From Verrucomicrobiota bacterium (GTDB taxonomy: Bacteria; Verrucomicrobiota; Verrucomicrobiia; Methylacidiphilales; Verrucolacustridaceae), in NCBI GenBank assembly GCA_010031845.1, contig RGYX01000015.1, forward strand, positions 1 through 11,531: 11,531 nucleotides of DNA, read 5' to 3'. The notes beneath the pieces were generated by a model that saw only the letters and a list, made by a program, of their open reading frames with translations, ran no database searches and was not told where the DNA came from. Positions 1-6,574 of the stretch are shown here, in pieces. Within the stretch, counting starts at the first letter, position 1. Each line of letters opens with the position of its first letter. The position numbers were made by a program, and so were the translations under genes.

Positions 1-187
1 GTTTTCCACCGGGAGATTCCAGCACGATTTCCTCCCCCCCGATGTTCTTGAGACAAATGGTGAATGGTATCGAGGAATACTGCAGGTAAGCCGCCTTCGG
101 GGTTTCCAAATGAAGTTCCAATTGAGCCCAAACGCCCGAAGAGGCCATCCCCAAGATGGACCCAAGGAAAAGCAAACGTCCCAGCAT
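1..187 (-). CDS. Signal-peptide protein, N-terminal part only (unknown function)
   Basis: The ATG at 187 opens a frame that runs off the left edge after 62 residues. It begins with a classic signal peptide: MLGR, a hydrophobic core (LLFLGSILGMASSGV) and a cleavage site at about WAQ/L (residues 20-23). The mature part begins with alternating hydrophobic and polar residues (LELHLETPKAAYLQYSSIPF), then a TICLKNIGGEEIVLES-like strand. This looks like a secreted or periplasmic beta-sandwich domain. No catalytic motif is visible in the part present and I do not recognise the family. There is no clear Shine-Dalgarno sequence before the ATG. The frame overlaps the open tail of the upstream HNH-repeat reading frame. 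The signal peptide and protein-like composition make this the more believable gene in 1-187. Confidence 0.66.
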   Translation of the reverse strand, partial: MLGRLLFLGSILGMASSGVWAQLELHLETPKAAYLQYSSIPFTICLKNIGGEEIVLESPGGK

Positions 188-231
188 AAGGGGAAAAGGA
201 TGAACTGAAACCAACACCCGACAAGTGCCAG

Positions 232-1031
232 TTACAGGAAATGAGCCTGCAACCGACCGAAAGTTGTTCCGCCTTCAAAGCCGCTTTGAGCGCTTTTTTC
301 CACGTCCCATAAAAGTGTTTTTTGCAGGCGGCGGCGAACAAGGAAGGGTTGGCTCTTTTCACTTCGGGCGTGATCAGTTTCACCCCTTGGCGCTTCAGAT
401 CCAAAATTCCCTCCACCAGATTTTCGCGGGTCCAACGTTTCCGGCGACGAACCTCATCATAATCAATGCCGGCACTTTCCAAGGCCTTGCCCCAGTTGCC
501 AAAACGGCGACGGGCGGTGGCGATGAGGCGGTTGGAGCTTTCATCCATGGCTTTGGAGCTTAGATCCACCCCTTCGGCCTTGAGACGCCTGATCTCCTCG
601 AGGATTCCGTCCTGCTCCCAGCTGCGGTAACGATAAATTTCCTCCGAGGCCAAACCTGCGGCCTCCAGAGCCGTCCTCCAATTGCCGAAATACTTTGGCC
701 GGATCGCGGCGTAGACCATGGCGTTGTGCTGGCTGAGCGCCATGGCACGAAACGATAGGTCAACTCCCTGGGAGGCCAGTTGCTGAATCTCCTGGAGAAT
801 CGACTCCTTCGACCAGCGGCGATATTTTCGAACATCGGTGTAGGCAATCCCCGCGGCTTCCAAAGCCTTCTGCCAACTCCCATAGTAACGGATGGCCGCG
901 GCCAAGAGTTCTTGAAAGTTTTGCCGTACGAAATTTGCGTAGAGGGGCTGCCCTTGATCTTTCCATTCGCGAATCTCGGAGATCACCCGCTCGACACTCC
1001 AGCGAAGGTTTTTACGTGATTTAATTTGCAT
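232..1031 (-). CDS. Four-repeat homing-endonuclease-associated (HNH-repeat) protein, 3' end unresolved
   Basis: From the ATG at 1031 the protein (MQIKSRKNLRW...) consists of four tandem repeats of 62-65 residues. Each opens with a basic patch and Trp (W11, W73, W138, W200), followed by S/T-x-E, an EI-x2-L helix and a Q/G-G-V-x-L turn. Each closes with A-A-x-R-x-(F/Y)-(Y/F)-G-x-W (W53, W118, W180, W244) and ALEAAGI. This matches the homing endonuclease associated repeat family (HNH_repeat), a small helical module thought to bind DNA. No HNH or LAGLIDADG catalytic motif is visible, so this looks like a stand-alone binding protein. The frame has no stop before the left edge, but repeat-like sequence ends near residue 255. 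After that it turns Cys/Trp/Ser-rich and overlaps the secreted-protein start. I place the end at a TAA (232-234) in a neighbouring frame, reached if one base is gained near the run of six A (plus 294-299). There is no Shine-Dalgarno sequence before 1031. Confidence 0.6.
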
Positions 1032-1120
1032 GCAGGGAACCGTACATGCAATTGATAAATCGTCAAGTTACAATTTGTTTGCGTATTTTTTATGCTTTGT
1101 AATTCAAGGCTTTAAACAGT
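1032..1120 (-). promoter_or_regulatory. AT-rich spacer, possible promoter region of the HNH-repeat gene
   Basis: This 89-base gap is much richer in A and T than the surrounding genes. On the minus strand it holds a TTGACG hexamer (1066-1061) and AT-rich tracts such as CATAAAAAATAC. No hexamer pair sits at a convincing -35/-10 spacing, and no hairpin followed by a T-run marks a terminator for the upstream gene. Promoter function is inferred from base composition and position only. Confidence 0.25.
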
Positions 1121-1858
1121 TCATTCTCCTTTAAATAATCTCTTGGAGAGAGATTCGGGTAAGCCTGCCTTCAGGATTTTCTGGGCCGCCCGGTCGATAT
1201 CATAATTGAGCCGCCTCAGTTCCACGATTTCCGATTTGGCATCATAGATCGCGTAGGCGGCCCTCCAATCCCCGTCGCGGGGTTGTCCGACGGAACCCAC
1301 GTTAAAGAGGAACTTTCGTGAAACTTTCAAACGTTCGGGGTGAACGTCTACCCGGCGAAACTCGATCGGTCTGACCTCGTGATCCTTGATAAACACCGCC
1401 GGACGATGGGTGTGCCCCAAAAAACAGAGCGAGGTTTTTTGGTAGAGAAAACTTGTCTCGGCTTCCAGGCGGGTGGAGACGTAACCCCAATGTTCCGGCC
1501 CATCCAGGGTAGCGTGCACTAAAGTCCACGATTCCCCGACCTTCACGTAGGGAAGACGTCGAAGATAATTTAATTGGCCCGGATTCAGTTTTTTGCGGGT
1601 AAAATCCAAGGCCCGGCGCGCGTCCTCGGAAAAGGAGGCCGGATTTTTTGCCTGCGTGACCCAGTCATCATGATTTCCCCGCACGACGGGACAACCGAGG
1701 GCACGGACAATCTCAAGACACTCGTAGGGATTGGCCCCGTAGCCCACCAGATCCCCGATGCAAAGGGGATGGGTGACCCCCTGGGCTTCCATGTCCGCCA
1801 GAACGGCCTCCAAGGCCTCCAGGTTTCCGTGAATGTCCCCGAAAATTCCGAATCTCAC
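1121..1858 (-). CDS. Calcineurin-like metallophosphoesterase (YfcE/MJ0936-like)
   Basis: This 245-residue protein carries the full dimetal phosphoesterase set: GDIHGN (7-12; ligands D8, H10), GDLVGYG (35-41; D36), GNHDD (61-65; N62, H63), a later His (H115) and GHTH (148-151). A C-terminal NVGSVGQPRDGD segment (about 187-198) is typical of the Metallophos_2 group. Such enzymes hydrolyse phosphomonoesters or phosphodiesters using Mn or similar metals in the cytoplasm; the substrate cannot be told from sequence. The start is GTG at 1858. It overlaps the TGA of the upstream TPR gene (GTGA), with a GGAG about ten bases upstream, so translational coupling is likely. It is the last gene of the unit that begins with the acylphosphatase. 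The length is normal for the family. Confidence 0.9.
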   Translation of the reverse strand: MRFGIFGDIHGNLEALEAVLADMEAQGVTHPLCIGDLVGYGANPYECLEIVRALGCPVVRGNHDDWVTQAKNPASFSEDARRALDFTRKKLNPGQLNYLRRLPYVKVGESWTLVHATLDGPEHWGYVSTRLEAETSFLYQKTSLCFLGHTHRPAVFIKDHEVRPIEFRRVDVHPERLKVSRKFLFNVGSVGQPRDGDWRAAYAIYDAKSEIVELRRLNYDIDRAAQKILKAGLPESLSKRLFKGE

Positions 1859-2619
1859 CTTGTCTTCTCCATCTGGCCGGGGGACTGAATCTCTTTTTCC
1901 AAGCGCCGAATCTCTCGATCCACCACTTCCGGCTTGCGCAAAGGGTCAGGGACAGCGCCCATCTTGGCTCTCAATTCCCGAAAGTAGTCCAAGGCACCCT
2001 TTTTGTCGCCGGCTTTATCCAACGCATATCCGACAAACCGCTCCAAATAAGGCGGGGCATCCCCCTTGGTTAAGGCCTCACGATAGCACCGGGCAGCGGA
2101 GGTGTAGTCTCCCATCCGTTGCCAGTACAAATCCCCCAATCGTTGAAACAGAAGGGATTTTTCAGGAACGGCTTTGGTTCCTCTTTCCAAAAGATCACGC
2201 CCGGCCTCCACCCAGCGCCTTGCCTCCATTCTTCTGCGTGTCTCGTTGGACTCCCCGGAATACTGTTCGGCGGAAACCGCTGCGTTCCATGCCAGATGCC
2301 AGGAGGCCATGTCCCAAAAGACAACCACCCGGGGTTGGAGCAGGGTCGCAAATTCCAACGCGCTCCTGACCCTGACCCATTGCTGATCTTCCCAGGCCAC
2401 GTGGGCCTCCAGCATGAGGGCATTGGCCGCCAGACCGCGAAACCCCCCCAGGGTCGCCAAGGCCAAACCCTGCCCCACTTTTTCCCGGAGAGCCACGGCC
2501 GTGGGCCCGGGAAGTCCGTAGATATTCTTTCGCTGGCTCTCCGTCATTTTCCTTTCCCATGGAACCTTGACCCCGCCCCAAACCAGCAAAAGAAGCAGGG
2601 CCGAGCCTGCGAACCCCAC
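1855..2619 (-). CDS. Membrane-anchored TPR-type protein of unknown function
   Basis: The 254-residue product has an N-terminal hydrophobic segment (about residues 2-16) followed by VPWERK, so it is probably a signal anchor with the bulk outside the cytoplasm. The rest is helical. Residues 60-120 and 135-215 have TPR-like helix pairs, clearest in LGDLYWQRMGDYTSAARCYREAL (written in parts: LGDLYWQRMGDY at 161-172, then SAARCYREAL at 174-183). There is a charged C-terminal helix (REIRRLEKEI). No catalytic motif is visible. It starts five bases after the permease stop and shares a GTGA with the phosphoesterase, so it is probably an accessory protein of the ABC exporter. The GTG at 2619 is the start that keeps the anchor; ATG at residue 25 would lose it. 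A CTG at 2628 is also possible. Confidence 0.75.
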   Translation of the reverse strand: MGFAGSALLLLLVWGGVKVPWERKMTESQRKNIYGLPGPTAVALREKVGQGLALATLGGFRGLAANALMLEAHVAWEDQQWVRVRSALEFATLLQPRVVVFWDMASWHLAWNAAVSAEQYSGESNETRRRMEARRWVEAGRDLLERGTKAVPEKSLLFQRLGDLYWQRMGDYTSAARCYREALTKGDAPPYLERFVGYALDKAGDKKGALDYFRELRAKMGAVPDPLRKPEVVDREIRRLEKEIQSPGQMEKTR

Positions 2620-2624
2620 GGCTT

Positions 2625-3470
2625 TCAGATGTCCCGCCCTTCGAAAGCCAGGGTGGCCGCCCCCAGTAAAATAAAAACGTACACCACGGAGTATCCCGTC
2701 ACTTCCAGCGTTGCCTTCCAGTGGACCGCGTTTCCGGCCACAATCTCATCGATCAGGTTGTAGAGATTGAAATCCGGGATGAGCAGGGAGACGAGAACCA
2801 GAAAAGATTTTACCAGCCATCGGCTGGCCTCCCCCGATTCCAGCCACTGCTCCCGGGCCACCGACTGCAAATGCCCGATCAGGTAGACCATCAAGGTCAT
2901 CGCCACCACGAAGGTGGTCGAGGTGGCAATGGTGCTGAAGAAAACCGCCAAGGCCGCCACCACCGCCAATTTGACCCAGACCAACAGGACCGCCTGCAGC
3001 ATCCGGGGATCCCTGGCCTCCGCCCGAATCAGACCCGCCACCGCCGGATCGCCCCCCTCCGAGGCGATCAATTGCCCCTCTTTCCAGTGAAGCACCCCCC
3101 AAACCGCCGCCGACATGATGCCCACCATGACAAAAAGCAAAAACAACAACCCCAGATATTTTCCCCAGATAAACTCCCACCTCCGCAAAGGCCGGCACAG
3201 GGCGGTTAGGATGGTTCTCCTTTCGATTTCTCCGGGAATCAACTGGGCGGCCCCGAGCAATCCGATCAAAAGACCCGTGAGGCCAATCGAGGCATACCCG
3301 AGGTCCTTGAGGAACTTAAACTGCTCTTGGTAGGAAAATTCCGTGAAATAATTGGCCCCACCCACCATCACCAGTCCAAACAAAAACAAAACCGCAAACA
3401 CTTTCTGCCGGACCGCCTCCAAAAAGGTGTTCCCCGCCACCGCCAGCACGCGCCGGATCCCACCGATCAT
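2625..3470 (-). CDS. ABC-2 type transporter permease
   Basis: This 281-residue integral membrane protein has about six to seven hydrophobic segments (roughly residues 23-38, 58-78, 104-126, 158-178, 183-201, 217-232 and 256-275). After TM2 comes the diagnostic cytoplasmic stretch PGEIERRTILTALCRPL followed by RRWEFIWGK (79-104). This resembles the E-I-E-x-(R/K)-T...(K/R)P-(I/L)-x-R-W-E-F-x-x-G-K signature of ABC-2/NosY-like permeases. The frame is open further upstream to 3587, but the true start is the ATG at 3470. It has a strong GGAGGA Shine-Dalgarno about nine bases upstream and forms an ATGA overlap with the ATPase stop. It pairs with the adjacent ATPase as an exporter; the substrate is unknown. 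Confidence 0.88.
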   Translation of the reverse strand: MIGGIRRVLAVAGNTFLEAVRQKVFAVLFLFGLVMVGGANYFTEFSYQEQFKFLKDLGYASIGLTGLLIGLLGAAQLIPGEIERRTILTALCRPLRRWEFIWGKYLGLLFLLFVMVGIMSAAVWGVLHWKEGQLIASEGGDPAVAGLIRAEARDPRMLQAVLLVWVKLAVVAALAVFFSTIATSTTFVVAMTLMVYLIGHLQSVAREQWLESGEASRWLVKSFLVLVSLLIPDFNLYNLIDEIVAGNAVHWKATLEVTGYSVVYVFILLGAATLAFEGRDI

Positions 3471-4285
3471 TTCCGGCTCTCCTCCGGCAAGCTGCGCAAA
3501 AAGTAGTCTTCCAACCTCTCCCGGGGAGCCGACTCCCCCAGCAGTTGCACCCCCCGTTCGTCCAGCCCCTGCATCCGGATCTGCCACTCGTTCTTCTTTG
3601 AAAGAAGATCCTCCAACCGGCCTTCGCGTAGTTTTTTCCCGCGGTGCAGGACAATCACGCGATCTGCCACATCCTCCACCTGCTCAAGGAGATGGCTGGA
3701 AAAAATGACCGTCTTTCCGCGCTCCTTCAACTCCAGGATCAGATCACGGATTTCCCGGGAGCCAGCCGGATCCACTCCGGCGGTGGGCTCATCCAGCATC
3801 AACACCTCCGGATCCCCCACCAGGGCTCCCGCCAATCCCGCCCTCTGCAACATTCCCTTGGAATAGGTTCGCAGGGGCCTTTTTCCCGCCTCCCCACCCA
3901 AACGAACCAGCTCCATCAACTCCGCGATCCTTGTTTCCAACTTTCTGCCTCCCATCCCGCTCAGCCTGCCATAGTACCGAACCAGTTCGATCCCGCTCAG
4001 GAAGTTCGGGAAATAAGGATTTTCCGGCAAAAAACCTATCTGCCTCCTTGCGGAGATCGTTCCCGCCCGGTAGCCGCATACCTCCGCCCGCCCACCGGTG
4101 GGACGCAACAAACCCAGAATCATCTTCATGGCTGTGCTCTTTCCGCTTCCGTTGGGGCCCAGCAAGCCAAAGACCTCCCCCTTCCTGACTTCCATGTCCA
4201 AACCCTCCACCGCCAGAAGCCTCCCGCGGAACCACCCCAGGGCGAACTCTTTGCGCAACCCCTGCGTCCGGACGGCCGGGGTCAT
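3467..4285 (-). CDS. ABC transporter ATP-binding protein (ABC-2 exporter type)
   Basis: This 272-residue nucleotide-binding subunit has Walker A GPNGSGKST (43-51), a signature YSKGM (141-145) replacing the canonical LSGGQ, Walker B LMLDEPTAGVDP (162-173) and the H-loop SSH (196-198). At the Q-loop position there is Glu (GFLPEN, E88) instead of Gln. The YSKGM signature and E-type Q-loop are common in DrrA/NatA/CcmA-like ABC-2 ATPases. The protein should dimerise and energise export through the permease that overlaps its stop codon (ATGA). Its own ATG at 4285 overlaps the acylphosphatase TGA (4284-4282), so translation is probably coupled. The last 50 or so residues are a family-variable tail with no recognised motif. 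Confidence 0.93.
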   Translation of the reverse strand: MTPAVRTQGLRKEFALGWFRGRLLAVEGLDMEVRKGEVFGLLGPNGSGKSTAMKMILGLLRPTGGRAEVCGYRAGTISARRQIGFLPENPYFPNFLSGIELVRYYGRLSGMGGRKLETRIAELMELVRLGGEAGKRPLRTYSKGMLQRAGLAGALVGDPEVLMLDEPTAGVDPAGSREIRDLILELKERGKTVIFSSHLLEQVEDVADRVIVLHRGKKLREGRLEDLLSKKNEWQIRMQGLDERGVQLLGESAPRERLEDYFLRSLPEESRK

Positions 4286-4584
4286 AGGATTTGAAACCCT
4301 TTTCGTCCGGACTCAGCCAGCGTTTCGCTTCCGCTGGCTTTTCGGATAAATCCCGCCAAGTGGCTCTCCCCAATTTCCTTTTCCATCGCCTCCACCTCTT
4401 CCCTCTCCCCCTGAAGAAACACCTCCACCCTGCCGTCCGGAAGATTGGAGGCATATCCGGCCACGGAAAACCCTTCGGCAATCTGTCGCACCCCGAAACG
4501 GAATCCCACCCCCTGGACTTTGCCTTGGTAAAAAATCCTTTTGGCCATCATCCCGAATATCTTGCCTAGGGAAGCTTGCCTCAT
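4282..4584 (-). CDS. acyP: Acylphosphatase
   Basis: Acylphosphatase hydrolyses carboxyl-phosphate bonds in small acyl phosphates. Both signature motifs are present: GKVQGVGFRFGV, with catalytic Arg29 in GVGFR, and GYASNLPDGRVEVFLQG, with catalytic Asn47. From the ATG at 4584 the product is 100 residues. I chose this start because GAGGGG lies five bases upstream. The family core starts at MAKRI, so ATG 4551 or 4548 (about 88 residues, the usual family size) is a real alternative, though its only upstream purines abut the ATG. It is the first gene of a unit coupled to the ABC ATPase by an ATGA overlap. A functional link to export is not apparent. Confidence 0.9.
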   Translation of the reverse strand: MRQASLGKIFGMMAKRIFYQGKVQGVGFRFGVRQIAEGFSVAGYASNLPDGRVEVFLQGEREEVEAMEKEIGESHLAGFIRKASGSETLAESGRKGFQIL

Positions 4585-4658
4585 CAACCCCTCGCCAAGC
4601 CGGCTTTTGCAAAAAAAGCCTTCGCTCTTGGCTCTGTTTTTCGGGAAACTCAAGTGAC
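4585..4658. promoter_or_regulatory. Divergent intergenic region with a short inverted repeat
   Basis: This is the gap between the divergent acylphosphatase unit and the TIM-barrel unit, so it should hold promoters for both. It contains the palindrome AAGCCGGCTT (4597-4606), overlapping an inverted repeat GGCTTTT-GCAAA-AAAAGCC (4602-4620). Either could be an operator or simply AT-rich promoter sequence. I see no convincing -35/-10 pair on either strand, so the promoter role rests on position alone. Confidence 0.3.
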
Positions 4659-5600
4659 ATGCCCCACGTTGATCTGGCCCTCTCCACCTGCTGGCATGCC
4701 GAGCGGACCTCCGATGGATCTGCCCTGCTTCGGGAAGCCACCCAAATGGGCTTCGAGAAGGTCGAACTCAGCCACAACACCCGCTACACGCTATGGCCGG
4801 GCATCCTCGCGGAACACGAGGCGGGTCGGTCCCCAAAAATCGAGGTCCTGCACAATTTTTGTCCCGTGCCCGTGGAAGTCCTGCGCCCCCATCCCAACGC
4901 CTACGAATTCTCGGATCCCCGACCCACCGCCCGGCGCCTGGCGGAACGCCACACGCTCGAAACTCTGGACTGTGCCGCCTCGGTGGGAGCACGGTTTGTC
5001 GTCCTCCACATCGGCTCCGCCGGCCCCCGGCGCCTGATCGACCCCCTCGAAGACATGGCTTTGGCTGGCCACATCGGTTCCCGCCCGTTTGTTCAACAAA
5101 AGCTCCACGCCATCCGTCACCATGAAAAAGCCTTTCAGGAAGCCTGGCCCCGGGTGGAGGAAATTTTACTCCGGATCGGTGAAAAGGCCTCGGCCTTGGG
5201 CCTCCGCCTCGGCCTCGAGTGCCGTGAGGACCCGCGGGAGATTCCCCCCGATGACTTTTGGGAAATGATCCTCAACCGCCTGCCCGCTCCCACCTTCGGC
5301 TACTGGCATGATTTCGGCCACGGGGCCGCCAAACACTGGTTGGGGTACATCGATCACGCCCAACATCTTCGTCGCCTCGCCTCCCGCATCATCGGTGTCC
5401 ACCTTCACGATTATCATCCGGAAAAAGGCGACCACCTCCCCTTGGGACAAGGACTCATTCCTTTTCATGAGCTTCTCCCCCTGATCCCCGAGGACACCCA
5501 TTTCTCCCTCGAACTATCTCCGGATGTGTCCGCGGACGAGGTCCGTGCCAGTCTCGCATGGTGGAAAAAGAACCCATCCCCCGTCCCCGCACTCTCCTGA
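4659..5600 (+). CDS. Xylose-isomerase-like TIM-barrel protein (sugar phosphate isomerase/epimerase family)
   Basis: This 313-residue protein has the AP_endonuc_2 / xylose isomerase-like TIM-barrel pattern. An early strand reads GFEKVELS (31-38), then ARFVVLHIGSAG (111-122). A probable metal site is formed by E187 (LGLEC), D218 and H221 (WHDFGH), H248/H250/D251 (GVHLHDY) and E285 (SLELSP). The HLPLGQGLIPF segment (259-269) matches the loop that often follows the H-x-H-D strand. Family members act on sugars, inositols or AP sites; no specific substrate can be named. The ATG at 4659 has no strong Shine-Dalgarno. Its last 43 bases overlap the next gene in another frame, suggesting co-translation. 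The length is normal for the family. Confidence 0.82.
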   Translation: MPHVDLALSTCWHAERTSDGSALLREATQMGFEKVELSHNTRYTLWPGILAEHEAGRSPKIEVLHNFCPVPVEVLRPHPNAYEFSDPRPTARRLAERHTLETLDCAASVGARFVVLHIGSAGPRRLIDPLEDMALAGHIGSRPFVQQKLHAIRHHEKAFQEAWPRVEEILLRIGEKASALGLRLGLECREDPREIPPDDFWEMILNRLPAPTFGYWHDFGHGAAKHWLGYIDHAQHLRRLASRIIGVHLHDYHPEKGDHLPLGQGLIPFHELLPLIPEDTHFSLELSPDVSADEVRASLAWWKKNPSPVPALS

Positions 5601-6574
5601 GTCGGTTGGCTCCCTGGCTGCGCGTCGGCATCACCGCCGCCATCCTGGGCTTTTTGGCCGGCAAGGTGAACTGGGCCCGCTTGGCCGAGCGCTTCACCTC
5701 CGCCCAACCGCTTTGGCTGGCCAGCGCCCTGTTGGTCACCCTCATCTCCCTTACCCTTTGCGGAACCCGTTTTTGGCTTCTTCTCCGGCTGCAAAAAATC
5801 CAGCTCAGCTGGTTCCGGGCCCTGCACCTCACTTTCGTCGGCTTTTTTTTCAATCTTTTCCTGATTGGCTCCACGGGGGGGGATGCCGTCCGTCTTTTTT
5901 ATCTCATCCGTTGGTTTCCCGAGCAGAAAGCCCGTTCCACCTTGGCGATCTTATTGGACCGGGTGTTCGGCGTGACCGCCCTTTTTGGGCTCGGACTCCT
6001 CTTTCTTCCCGGAGCCTCGGATCGATTGCTCGCTGACGCCACCTTCGCCCCCCTCGCCCGTGCCCTCCCCTGGCTGGGACCCTTGGGCGGTTTTCTCATC
6101 CTCCTCGCCTTTGTTGTTTCGGGCTTTCTTCCCAAGCTTCCCCTTCCCGCCAAACTTCCCGGCCGCTCCGTCATTCTCGATCTTTTGCACGCCATGCGGG
6201 ATGTCATGCACGGGGGATGGACCACCGTGGGGCTCATCACCGTCTCCTTGGCCGTCCACCTGACAAGTTTCGGCGGAGCCACCCTGTTGGCCCGCTCCCT
6301 CCACCTCCCCATCAACTACTCCCTCGCCGGCCTTATCCTGGTTCTCATCTTCTCCGCCGCCGCCCTTCCGATCAGCGTCAGCGGCCACGGTGTTCGGGAG
6401 GCCATGATGGTCTATCTTTTTCCCCATTTGGGCATCAGCCCGGATCCCGAGGCCGCGATCGCCTACTCCCTCATGATCCACGGGCTGGGCCTGTTTTGGA
6501 GCCTCTTTGGTGGATTGGCCTATCTCACCCTTCCATCCTCCGGCAAAAAAAATGATCCGACATATCGCCGCTGA
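5558..6574 (+). CDS. Flippase-like membrane protein (LPG synthase TM region / UPF0104)
   Basis: The product has 338 residues and about eight hydrophobic segments. Motifs typical of the lysylphosphatidylglycerol synthase transmembrane region (TIGR00374-like) are visible: STGGDAVRLFYL (105-116), LLDRVFGV (132-139) and PISVSGHGVREA (271-282). Related proteins move lipid-linked molecules across the inner membrane or form the flippase half of MprF. The MprF aminoacyl-transferase domain is absent here, so a lysyl-lipid synthase is unlikely; the cargo is unknown. The ATG at 5558 lies inside the end of the TIM-barrel gene. Its own end overlaps the start of the CCA-enzyme frame by 23 bases, placing it in the middle of a plus-strand operon. 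Confidence 0.87.
   Translation: MVEKEPIPRPRTLLSRLAPWLRVGITAAILGFLAGKVNWARLAERFTSAQPLWLASALLVTLISLTLCGTRFWLLLRLQKIQLSWFRALHLTFVGFFFNLFLIGSTGGDAVRLFYLIRWFPEQKARSTLAILLDRVFGVTALFGLGLLFLPGASDRLLADATFAPLARALPWLGPLGGFLILLAFVVSGFLPKLPLPAKLPGRSVILDLLHAMRDVMHGGWTTVGLITVSLAVHLTSFGGATLLARSLHLPINYSLAGLILVLIFSAAALPISVSGHGVREAMMVYLFPHLGISPDPEAAIAYSLMIHGLGLFWSLFGGLAYLTLPSSGKKNDPTYRR

Noticed and set aside
560-966. Two minus-strand frames of 107 and 68 residues inside the HNH-repeat gene
   Set aside because: They are out of frame with the four clear repeats and have no protein-like motif of their own.
1833-2763. Long plus-strand frames opposite the TPR gene and permease
   Set aside because: They are Pro/His/Arg-rich antisense readings of GC-rich genes, while the minus strand carries recognisable domains.
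3471-3587. Upstream extension of the permease frame
   Set aside because: The extra 39 residues are Gly/Ala-rich and lie inside the ATPase gene; the strong Shine-Dalgarno and ATGA overlap favour the start at 3470.
4602-4620. Hairpin GGCTTTT-GCAAA-AAAAGCC as a terminator
   Set aside because: It lies between divergent genes, where no transcript needs ending, and lacks a GC-rich stem followed by a T-run.
5558-6574. Assignment as a full MprF lysyl-phosphatidylglycerol synthase
   Set aside because: Only the transmembrane flippase-like part is present; the soluble aminoacyl transferase domain is missing.
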